NCBI GenBank assembly: GCA_017470605.1
Contig: JAFUYH010000017.1
Coordinates: 1-64,000, forward strand
Source: Treponema sp.
GTDB lineage: Bacteria; Spirochaetota; Spirochaetia; Treponematales; Treponemataceae
Direction of reading: 5' to 3'
Length of the DNA stretch: 64,000 nt
This document shows, in pieces, positions 17,101 through 23,837 of the stretch (position 1 is the stretch's first letter; the number at the start of each line of letters is the position of its first letter). The position numbers and the translations under genes are program-made. Under the pieces are notes generated by a model. That model was not told the DNA's origin, did not search any database, and saw only the letters and a list, made by a program, of their open reading frames with translations.

Positions 17101-17425
17101 AGAAAATGACTATCCAGACCTGGAAGAGGCTTTTGAAAATCTTAATAAAAACTTTGTAGAAAAAGGAATACCTGTTGTAATAGGAGAAATCGGGCCTGCT
17201 TCAAATGCAGATATCAACAATAAAGACAGTCTTCCATACAAACTGGGACACGTCCTTACTGCCGAAGAAGTTCTTCCTCCTTTATCTGATTTAGCAAAAC
17301 TTGCAGGAAAATACGGAATGTGTATTCTTGATTTCCACCTGTCAGACTTATTCCTGCAAATCAACGGAAAATATATACCGGAGATTCTTGCTGATGACTG
17401 GACTAATGCTGTGCAATATCAATAA
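14168..17425 (+). CDS. lipoprotein with two complete GH5 glucanase domains
   Basis: The ATG at 14168 (MKKTGKLIL) is chosen because it gives a lipoprotein signal ending LTGC (Cys21) and follows ACGAGG. The frame itself opens at 14099. The 1085-aa protein reads: linker, CBM-like beta region (about 60-175), GH5-A (about 190-540), Asp/Glu/Asn linker, second CBM-like region (about 555-665) and GH5-B (about 685-1085). Acid/base and nucleophile glutamates are E345 (LNEPRN) and E472 (MGEIG) in A, and E879 (MNEPGN) and E1007 (IGEIG) in B, so both halves look active. The halves are clear tandem duplicates. It is expected to cleave cellulose or related beta-glucans at the cell surface. Confidence 0.9.
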   Translation: MKKTGKLILSIFLVICSLTGCPSPNTIKEPENQPEQNNQEENEQIENTQKMEIKINDFSIWPSEKGSYNKETGLLEMQGEWQGAKLLTDNLETKGKYLCFEYTVLEGRLRFGAKYDDDTDDSISCQLTSKVQLPLSETKKVKEIWLYCTSEKVKVKINKIYFSDERSIDSPVVDAAATPVSFNNSISSKDFVKEMAYGVNLGNYFDSWASLTDGIGVCLDWGQPLTSQDMIKSLGSSAAKTIRIPVTWFNHIIDDKYTIDPQWMKMVKEVVDWAYSEGYYVILNTHHDVHDKMTSPLKYHEGYILRNNEADIEESERFLKAVWQQICTAFNNSYNEHLIFETLNEPRNTDHTATHWDCLKGCPECESQIELVNRFNQLCLDTIRESGGNNAKRFVLIPNAADSHRSALDDNDFKMPADSSSANDKLILTLHHYPLNDHLWKSQNWDLSLMEEEFQKLNEKFIEKGIPIVMGEIGPCGTDSIEKALGRPLTEEEAYAQCSDLTKIAAKYGMSVIMFPREYGLGNLDFTKRLVNEYLEAAKTNEDEDEDENENEIIIGDNYWIAEGQGSYDTDTQTLQLTQQYADFALTPEYEAKGNYICIEYENLEGMLILCAIYDEGDNNFYNEGNPDSTLTLKAADTKAYLRLEESNLKISKKIKIKLHRRNKDGEAKIKIKKIYFTDKTYIADEETKHPVVDTASPVSFNNSISAINLVKDMGVGFNLGNCYEAYNSMEDDADAYLYWDGAGYWKSYTMSKDVIENLAAKFGKDSNGKSNAKSIRIPVTWFNHIIDDKYTIDPNWMETVKQAVDCAYELGFYVILNSHHDIRADMNSPLKYHEGYIARNTAADIAESERFLKAIWEQITKAFNNSYDEHLIFETMNEPGNRHEHWGVQKGCSICQDSARLVNQYNQLVLDTIRASGGNNAKRFVLIPNVGCQFDSGLYNDVSLEADVFKMPSDTAQDKLILTVHKYPMWNHLWKEEENDYPDLEEAFENLNKNFVEKGIPVVIGEIGPASNADINNKDSLPYKLGHVLTAEEVLPPLSDLAKLAGKYGMCILDFHLSDLFLQINGKYIPEILADDWTNAVQYQ

Positions 17426-17434
17426 AATATCATT

Positions 17435-19420
17435 ATGAACTTCAAGAATTTTTTGTTTTGCTTTATAAGTTTATTTTTTTTCTCTACTTTAAATGTTTAT
17501 GCTCAAAAAAACTCTTTTTATGAAGAATTTCCTGAATATTCTGTAAACAAAATCATACACATTAATAAACATTGTGACTTCATTGAGTTAAAATCTACAC
17601 TTAAAAAGCAAAACGTTCTGCTTTATGTAAATAATAAAAGGTCTGAATACAATGTAATTTTTGAAAGCAAACCAGATTATACTTATTATAATTCAGTAAT
17701 GTATTACAGTAAAAAATCTGAAACCTTATATTATAATATTAATGCAAGTCCACAGTATGTAAACAATCATAATATTTATTATGATGCAGGACTTTATTCT
17801 TTTTCTAAAGTAAAGGGCAAATTCTGCAAAGAAGGGATGAAAAGATATTTTCTTCCAGCAGACTGGATGTTTTTTTCCCTTTGGGATGCCTTTGAAAAGT
17901 ATGATGACTACAACTTATTTCTGGATTATGTTTATTCAATTTCAGATTCCTGTGAAAAATCTTTCTGCGTAAAAACAGAAAGCGGCCAGCTTCTTACAGA
18001 CAAAGAGGCACTATCATACATACGTGAAAACAATCTGTATTTTTTTTCAACAGACATATACCTTTTTCTCCACAATTATTTAAAACGAATTGAAAATGGC
18101 AACATCACAGAAAAATCAGCTTATACACTAAACGGAAATCCTTTTTTAAAAGATACCCTTTGCAAAAAAGCCCTTTATGATTGTGCCTTTATTGAATCAG
18201 ACGATGGAATATGGCTTATAAAAGAAAACTCACATCCCCAAACTGCAAGAGATGGAGCAGGAAATCAATATGAAAAATGGGTTATAGATTATTTGACACC
18301 TTATTTACTGGAAGATAAAGACGGAAAAATTGCAGCAGAAGAAAATAAGGTCTTGAAAACTGTAAAAATCTGTCCTGTAGAAACAATGGATGATATTGAA
18401 CAAAGCGTCATCAGTTATAAAGGTTATCTTTTATTGCGTGATATAAATGGAGAAAGCTGGTGGGCCTATAAGGGAGAAAATCTTTTTAAGCAGGATGGCT
18501 ATCAAGAGATGATTTCTTATTTAAACAAATCAAGCAAAGAAAACAAAGCAAACAAAACTGTTGAAAAAAAACAAACGCCGTCTGCATCATCTTTAAGTAA
18601 CAGCTGGCTTCTCATCTCCATCATCTTATTCATTCTTCTTACACTGGCAATCATCCTCATCATCACCCTGCAATCTAAAAAATATCAGCAGCACCTGAAC
18701 AAAAAAGACAAACGCTTTATATTCACAATTCAAAATAAGGAACGCACAAAAATCTCGCGAGACCTTCACGATTCTGTAGTTCAGACAGTCAGGGCAATCC
18801 GTACAGATGTAGAAATGCTGAAAGTCCAGCCAGAAGATTTGGAAAAACAAAAACAGATAATAAAAGAGATTACAAATACTGTAATCCTTCTGCGTAACAT
18901 CTGCTACAACCTGAGTCCTGCCGAAATCAGCCTTGCAGAAAATAAAGACGGGCAGGGGGCGGGAACAAATCATCTGGAACTTCTTTCTGTAATAGATACT
19001 CTCTGCAAGCAGTTTTCTCAAAAAACAAATATACCATGTTCCATTAACACCGACACAGCCTTTTATGTACCTGTGTTTTCGCTGGAAGTTTCAAAATATG
19101 TTATCCGCGTATTCCAGGAGATTCTTACAAACATAGAAAAACATTCCTTTGCAACTTCCGTTAATATTCTGATAAGCAATGAAGAGCTGGAAGATAAAGA
19201 AATGCTTAAAATCGTTGTAATTGATGACGGAATCGGCTGCGAGCAAAAGGAAATGACAAAAAACAAGCATCACTTTGGTGTAAGGAATATCATAGAAAGC
19301 ATGAACCTTATTGGTGGAAAGGTTGAATTTTACACAAAACCGAACGAGGGCATGAATATTGTTTTGAAGGTTCCCTGCAGCAGACTGGCAACCGAAAAAT
19401 CAGAAGGAAGCACAAAATGA
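17435..19420 (+). CDS. second sensor histidine kinase, paralogue of 11527-13479
   Basis: The 661-aa protein has a signal segment ending near VYAQ (residue 24), an extracytoplasmic sensor region (to about 385) and a TM at about 388-412. The HisKA_3 phospho-acceptor is His445 (RDLHDSVVQ). The HATPase_c domain has QEILTNIEKHS and DDGIGCE. The sensor shares landmarks with the first kinase, for example RDINGESWW against KDIDGKSLW near its end, so they derive from one duplication. It starts 10 nt after the tandem-GH5 stop and overlaps its regulator by 4 nt. Confidence 0.87.
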   Translation: MNFKNFLFCFISLFFFSTLNVYAQKNSFYEEFPEYSVNKIIHINKHCDFIELKSTLKKQNVLLYVNNKRSEYNVIFESKPDYTYYNSVMYYSKKSETLYYNINASPQYVNNHNIYYDAGLYSFSKVKGKFCKEGMKRYFLPADWMFFSLWDAFEKYDDYNLFLDYVYSISDSCEKSFCVKTESGQLLTDKEALSYIRENNLYFFSTDIYLFLHNYLKRIENGNITEKSAYTLNGNPFLKDTLCKKALYDCAFIESDDGIWLIKENSHPQTARDGAGNQYEKWVIDYLTPYLLEDKDGKIAAEENKVLKTVKICPVETMDDIEQSVISYKGYLLLRDINGESWWAYKGENLFKQDGYQEMISYLNKSSKENKANKTVEKKQTPSASSLSNSWLLISIILFILLTLAIILIITLQSKKYQQHLNKKDKRFIFTIQNKERTKISRDLHDSVVQTVRAIRTDVEMLKVQPEDLEKQKQIIKEITNTVILLRNICYNLSPAEISLAENKDGQGAGTNHLELLSVIDTLCKQFSQKTNIPCSINTDTAFYVPVFSLEVSKYVIRVFQEILTNIEKHSFATSVNILISNEELEDKEMLKIVVIDDGIGCEQKEMTKNKHHFGVRNIIESMNLIGGKVEFYTKPNEGMNIVLKVPCSRLATEKSEGSTK

Positions 19421-20043
19421 AACACAATCTTTTTCTGATAGACGACCATTCAATGTTACGCAAGGGCATTTCTGCTTATCTTGAAGAAAAAACATACTGG
19501 CAGATTACAGGTTCTTTTACAGATTCAAAAGCCTGCATTGAAGAATTGCAGAGACTCAAAAAGAGCAATCCCCCGGAGCCTTTTCCAGAAATTGCAATCA
19601 TAGACATTCAGCTTGGTAAAGAATCAGGCTTTGACCTTGTAAGTCATATAAAATCTGAATTTCCCCAAATCAAAATCGTAATCTATTCTATGTTTGATAC
19701 CCTGGGCTTTAAGCTGCAGGCAAAAGATTTAGGAGCACAAGGCTTTATTTCAAAGGCCAGCAGTGATGAAAAGCTTGTGACCTGTCTAAATACCGTTAAA
19801 AATGGCGGTACATATTTTGAAGAAAACGAACCTTCCATTCAAAAAGAGCTGGATTCCATAGTTCCATTTCTAAAATTAAATGAAAAGCGGGTATTTGAGC
19901 TTGTTTTACAGGGAAAATCAAATGACCAGATAAAAGACGAGCTTTTTCTCGGGCTTCACACTGTAGAAAACTATGTAAGCTATATTTTAAATATTTCAAA
20001 CTGCAAGAATCGTAAAGCCCTGATTAATAAATTCTTCTGCTAA
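19417..20043 (+). CDS. second response regulator, NarL/LuxR family
   Basis: The 208-aa protein has a receiver domain with IDDH, Asp63 in IIDIQL and Lys in GFISK. Its LuxR-type HTH has the helix LGLHTVENYVSYIL. It is coupled to the preceding kinase by an ATGA overlap. The HTH differs at several positions from the first regulator, so target specificity may have diverged. It ends 4 nt inside the convergent cyclic-nucleotide-binding gene. Confidence 0.88.
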   Translation: MKHNLFLIDDHSMLRKGISAYLEEKTYWQITGSFTDSKACIEELQRLKKSNPPEPFPEIAIIDIQLGKESGFDLVSHIKSEFPQIKIVIYSMFDTLGFKLQAKDLGAQGFISKASSDEKLVTCLNTVKNGGTYFEENEPSIQKELDSIVPFLKLNEKRVFELVLQGKSNDQIKDELFLGLHTVENYVSYILNISNCKNRKALINKFFC

Positions 20044-20558
20044 TTACCCGCAATCTCATTAAAAAGGGCCTGATAGAGCATTGCCTTGTCTTTATTTGTA
20101 TTGCGGATAGTTTCAGACATTCTCTGTGCAAGTTTCAGCAGAACCCGATAGCCAAGGACACTCTGCTTCTGGCACAGTTCGTGAAATTTTTTGCTTGTAA
20201 GAACAAGAACCTGACACTCATCTATAGCCGTAACGGTTGCAGACCTCTTATCATTACTGATAAGGGCAGTCTCGCCAAAAAATATGTTCATGCTGGCATT
20301 CAAGTCTGCCAGAGCAATAGGGTCTCCTGCAGGAGTGTCGCGGTAAATGTGTACGGAGCCGGAATACAAAATGTAGAATTCATCTCCCACGTCACCTTCC
20401 TTAATTATTACCTGACCGGGCTTAAACTTCTTCATGCTGATGCTTTCATACAACTGAATCAAAATCTCCCTGTCTGTTTCTTTACTCGGGTCAAAATCAG
20501 AAAAAAGTGAAATATTTGCAAGTTTTGGCAGAACTTCGTCTATATTTTTTGTTTCCAT
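20040..20558 (-). CDS. stand-alone cyclic-nucleotide-binding domain protein
   Basis: The 172-aa protein is a single cNMP-binding fold. GDVGDEFYILYSG (about 56-68) and the phosphate-binding cassette FFGETALISNDKRSATV (about 93-109) retain the Glu and Arg that contact the cyclic nucleotide. There is no C-terminal HTH, so it is not a Crp-type transcription factor. It lies 12 nt downstream of two channel-like genes in the same direction and may act as their detachable ligand-sensing subunit. That role is inference. Confidence 0.85.
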   Translation of the reverse strand: METKNIDEVLPKLANISLFSDFDPSKETDREILIQLYESISMKKFKPGQVIIKEGDVGDEFYILYSGSVHIYRDTPAGDPIALADLNASMNIFFGETALISNDKRSATVTAIDECQVLVLTSKKFHELCQKQSVLGYRVLLKLAQRMSETIRNTNKDKAMLYQALFNEIAGN

Positions 20559-20570
20559 ATTTTTTCCTTT

Positions 20571-21767
20571 TTATTTATCCTGCTTAGTCTTTCCGCGAAC
20601 AAAAATCGCTTTTGAATGACTTGGAATGATGTAATCAGAAGAAGGTGCAAGAATCGGCTCATTACTTTTGAGCATTTTTACTTTCTGCAGATTATCAATA
20701 ATTTTGCTGATGTCTGGATTTTTCTGAGCTTCACGCAGGGCTTCAGTCCGCCGGCTGTGAAAGTTTCCAGAATTCAACAAAAGCCCGATCAGCAATCCCT
20801 GAGTTTCCCGTCTTTCTGCTTCATAGGCTTTAAGTTCCCCATAGCTTTTTCCAACAAAAGAAGAGGGGATATCTCCAATCAGAATGCCGGAACTTGCATC
20901 ATTCCCGCTGATTAAAGTGCTGATTACATGACTGTAGCCCTGACCGCTGGAAGCCGTTGCCAGCAGACTCTTTTCATAGTCCTGCATAAGAATTATTTCG
21001 TCACAGTGAGCCATTTTTAGATGTTTTTCAAACTTAGGACTAATAAGTTCCGCAACAACATATAGACCGTGATTCAAGTTTTCAATAGTAAGGACTGCAA
21101 GAACAGTCCGGGAGTCTATTTCCAGTTCTGAATAATCCTTTGACTTGTCAGAAATAACCAGAACCCTTTCCGCATCCTGAATTTTTGCCCTTTTAAGCGT
21201 AGATTCGTCTGTAAAATCCCCGGCAACAAAGTGCAGGTCTTTATAACTGTCATGACTTTTCAAAAGCTGAATCTGTTCCGGCGCTTCGTTTATAAGCACA
21301 ATCATATCCATACTGATTTCTGGATTTGACTTAAGTACAGTCTTCAGAATCTTATCAAAGCCCGGTCTCCATCCGCAAATTATAAAATGTCCTTTCATGT
21401 CTTTTAATGTTTCCAATCCCTTGTCCTTTTTTTCCTGAATCTCTACGAACAGAGCCGTAATATTACCCCGAATATAGCTGAAAAAGAATGTACCTGTAAT
21501 CAGCAGTGTGATTGCGGCGGCACGCCCCGGCAGCGATTCACAAACATATTCAAAATAGCCTGCAAAAACTGCGACACACATAAAATAAAAACTGTCAAAC
21601 TTTGTTTCTATGCCGCTTCCTGTCTTAGTTTCCACATTATAGACAATTACCGTCATGCTCAGAATGAGGACAATAATCGCCAAATAGACATAAGTCGGCG
21701 GATTTTTGAATAGAAATTTCATTGTGTGAAAAAATCTATTCCTTTTTCCGTCTTTGTTCTTACCCAT
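20571..21767 (-). CDS. two-TM channel-like protein with RCK/TrkA domains (subunit B)
   Basis: The 398-aa protein has TM1 (about 27-43), a pore-loop-like segment (57-77), TM2 (84-108) and a cytoplasmic RCK/TrkA-N region from about 126 with the nucleotide-fold turn ICGWRPGF. It aligns end to end with subunit A. At the K+-filter position TVGYGD it reads FAGYFE (68-73), so K+ selectivity is not expected. The layout recalls CASTOR/POLLUX-type ion channels. Its ribosome site AGGAG lies in the stop of the upstream gene (3-nt gap), indicating tight co-expression. Confidence 0.75.
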   Translation of the reverse strand: MGKNKDGKRNRFFHTMKFLFKNPPTYVYLAIIVLILSMTVIVYNVETKTGSGIETKFDSFYFMCVAVFAGYFEYVCESLPGRAAAITLLITGTFFFSYIRGNITALFVEIQEKKDKGLETLKDMKGHFIICGWRPGFDKILKTVLKSNPEISMDMIVLINEAPEQIQLLKSHDSYKDLHFVAGDFTDESTLKRAKIQDAERVLVISDKSKDYSELEIDSRTVLAVLTIENLNHGLYVVAELISPKFEKHLKMAHCDEIILMQDYEKSLLATASSGQGYSHVISTLISGNDASSGILIGDIPSSFVGKSYGELKAYEAERRETQGLLIGLLLNSGNFHSRRTEALREAQKNPDISKIIDNLQKVKMLKSNEPILAPSSDYIIPSHSKAIFVRGKTKQDK

Positions 21768-21770
21768 AGA

Positions 21771-22904
21771 TTACTCCTGCAGACAGTTTGAGCAAACCAG
21801 AATGGATTTTGCATATTTAGGAATGATGTAAGATGCTGGCGGTGTAAGAAGAGGTTCATTGCAGTTTCCTTCCAGGGAATCTTTTTTCATCTGCTGATAA
21901 TTGCCGGAATTTAACAGAAGCCCGACAAGAATTTCTGATTCGCCTTTCCTGCTGTAAAAATCTTCAAGTTCCTGATAGCTCTTTCCAACATAATTTGCAG
22001 GAAAGGAAGAAACTATAATTCCAGTATCAGAATCATCACTTATAAGAGACTTGATTACATTGCTGTAGCCCTGACCGCTGGAAGCTGTTGCAAGCAGGCT
22101 GTGCTCGTATTCCTGAGTAAGAATAATTTCATCGCAATGGGCAAGGCGAAGATGTTCGGCAAGTTTTTCATCCAGCAGTTCCGCAGAAATATAAACAGAA
22201 GGATTCAGATTTTTCATTGTCATTACGGCCAGAACCGTTCTGGAATCAACTTCCATAGAAGAGGCTTTTCCGTTTCCAGTATCTGCAAGAACAAGAACCC
22301 GGGAAGCTGTTTCTATATGGGCTTTTTTCAGAGTGTCAGCATCAGAAAAATCACCTGCAACATACTTAACGCTCTTAAATTCAATGTTTTCTCTAAGCTG
22401 TTCCACCTGCTGAGAAGGTGCACTGTTTACAAGAACAACCATATCAGGACTAATATCCGGATTAGACCTTAATACCGTTGTTAAAAGTTCTTCAAAACCG
22501 TTTTTCCATCCGCAAAGTAAAAACTGTCCTTTCATAGGCCGTATTTTTTTTAATCCCCTGTTATTTTTTGACTGAATATTCATTATTACCGAAGTAATCT
22601 TACCGATTATGACCGTCCACAAAGCCATTCCGAAGAGCAGCAGCACAAGTGAAGCAAAACGGCCAGGTACTGACTTTACGTAAAAGTCATAATAAGCCGC
22701 AACAACTGCTACAATCGTGTGCCAGACTGCATCAAAAAGCCCGGTAATCCCCGAATCAGTCTTAGTTTCTGTCTTGAATACAACATAGGTTGCAAGAACA
22801 ATAAGAAGCAGAAGAAGAAAGAGCATGTAACTGAAAGGATTTTTCAGCCCGCGCTTAAGGCTTCTATGCAGCTTTTGGCGCATTTTTTTGCTTTTTTCGC
22901 TCAT
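21771..22904 (-). CDS. two-TM channel-like protein with RCK/TrkA domains (subunit A)
   Basis: The 377-aa paralogue of the downstream gene has TM1 at about 25-43, a pore loop 57-77 starting FDAVWHTIVAVV, TM2 at about 84-108, then RCK/TrkA-N from about 126 (LLCGWKNGF). The filter position reads VAAYYD (68-73) instead of TVGYGD. The downstream PGRF and RCK parts are well preserved, so this is change at the filter rather than decay. The two genes probably form a heteromeric complex. AGGAG precedes the ATG, directly below a structured leader. Confidence 0.75.
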   Translation of the reverse strand: MSEKSKKMRQKLHRSLKRGLKNPFSYMLFLLLLLIVLATYVVFKTETKTDSGITGLFDAVWHTIVAVVAAYYDFYVKSVPGRFASLVLLLFGMALWTVIIGKITSVIMNIQSKNNRGLKKIRPMKGQFLLCGWKNGFEELLTTVLRSNPDISPDMVVLVNSAPSQQVEQLRENIEFKSVKYVAGDFSDADTLKKAHIETASRVLVLADTGNGKASSMEVDSRTVLAVMTMKNLNPSVYISAELLDEKLAEHLRLAHCDEIILTQEYEHSLLATASSGQGYSNVIKSLISDDSDTGIIVSSFPANYVGKSYQELEDFYSRKGESEILVGLLLNSGNYQQMKKDSLEGNCNEPLLTPPASYIIPKYAKSILVCSNCLQE

Positions 22905-22918
22905 TTTAAAACGCTCCT

Positions 22919-22965
22919 GTAAAGGCTGCCTGTCCCGCTCCAGTAAAAAGCGGCACTCTCTTTAC
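22919..22965 (-). promoter_or_regulatory. structured leader before the channel operon
   Basis: GTAAAG (22919-22924) can pair with CTTTAC (22960-22965), and an inner CCGCT/AGCGG stem lies at 22935-22939/22949-22953. On the minus strand the fold ends right at the AGGAG ribosome site of subunit A. It may affect translation. No known riboswitch class is recognised. The remaining spacer up to 23105 is AT-rich without other features. Confidence 0.3.
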
Positions 22966-23105
22966 ACATTCTTCAATAATATACTAAATCTCTGTTTTTG
23001 AAAATAATATTACTTCCATCCGCAAAAAGTGAAAGGAAATAAAGAAAATAAAGCAAAGGAAACTTTAATAATACTAAATTTATTTAATATTCTTTAATTT
23101 TTCTA

Positions 23106-23134
23106 TTGATTTTTGCGCTTTTATTTTGTATTAT
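23106..23134 (+). promoter_or_regulatory. promoter of the XRE-cupin gene
   Basis: TTGATT (23106-23111), a 17-bp spacer and TATTAT (23129-23134) predict transcription starting near 23141. This gives a short leader carrying the TTGGAGGTG ribosome site. Confidence 0.5.
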
Positions 23135-23165
23135 AGGATTATTATCTAGCACTTGGAGGTGCATT

Positions 23166-23717
23166 ATGAACGAGGAGATTAAAGCTGTAGCAGACCGTTT
23201 AATCGGTCTGCGTGAAATTATGGACGTGTCGGTAGAAGAAGCTGCTGGTGTTTGCGGCATATCAATTGAGCAGTACAAAAAATACGAGACCGGCACTGTG
23301 GATATTCCAGTTGGAATTTTGCAGTCTATGTCTAAGAAGTACGGAATCGACCTCGGAACTCTTATTTCGGGCAAAGAGCCTCACATGCACTCTTACTGCC
23401 TTACTAAAAAAGACAAGGGGCTTTCTGTAGACCGCAGAAGTGACTATAAGTATCAGGCGCTGGCCGCAGGCTTTCAGAACCGCAAGGCAGACCCTTTTAT
23501 TGTAGTTGTAACACCAGAAAATACTAAGGAAATCCATTTTAATTCCCACCCGGGCCATGAGTTTGAATACATGATTGAAGGCTCAATGAAGCTGGTAGTA
23601 GACGGAAAAGAAATGATTTTGGAAGAGGGTGATTCTGTATACTTTGACGCAACCAAGCAGCACGGTATGCAGGCACTGAATAATCAGAAAGCTAAGTTTT
23701 TGGCTATCATTATATAA
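23166..23717 (+). CDS. XRE-cupin transcriptional regulator
   Basis: ATG 23166 is chosen over an upstream in-frame start because TTGGAGGTG precedes it and the HTH begins at once. The 183-aa protein has an N-terminal HTH_3 (about 6-62) and a C-terminal cupin_2 barrel (about 110-183, with HPGHEFEYMIEG and the EEGDSVYFDA turn). Such regulators commonly sit beside, and probably control, an AMP-forming acyl-CoA synthetase, as here. The ligand is unknown. Confidence 0.85.
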   Translation: MNEEIKAVADRLIGLREIMDVSVEEAAGVCGISIEQYKKYETGTVDIPVGILQSMSKKYGIDLGTLISGKEPHMHSYCLTKKDKGLSVDRRSDYKYQALAAGFQNRKADPFIVVVTPENTKEIHFNSHPGHEFEYMIEGSMKLVVDGKEMILEEGDSVYFDATKQHGMQALNNQKAKFLAIII

Positions 23718-23725
23718 GATATTCA

Positions 23726-23817
23726 TGGTGGTTGAGTAGGCGAAGCCGTATCAAAACCACCTTTACAAAAAGACAAACGTGGTTTCGATACGCATGCTTT
23801 GCATGCACTCAACAACC
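23726..23817. repeat. inverted repeat of the GGTGGTTGAG...AACCACC family
   Basis: The left arm (23726-23761) and right arm (23779-23817) are imperfect inverted copies, each pairing GTGGTTGAG/ACTCAAC and AAACCAC/GTGGTTT elements. They separate the regulator from the synthetase. A related perfect hairpin is at 61788-61818. A chance ORF running through the right arm makes a false N-terminal extension of the next gene. Confidence 0.5.
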
Positions 23818-23837
23818 GGAAATCAAAAGGAACATAT

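Noticed and set aside
20181..20510. Plus-strand ORF over the cyclic-nucleotide-binding gene
   Set aside because: It is a shadow of a conserved domain with no start signals.
23799..23837. N-terminal extension of the acyl-CoA synthetase (MHALNNRKSKGTY)
   Set aside because: It is translated from a palindromic repeat, and a better ribosome site precedes ATG 23838.
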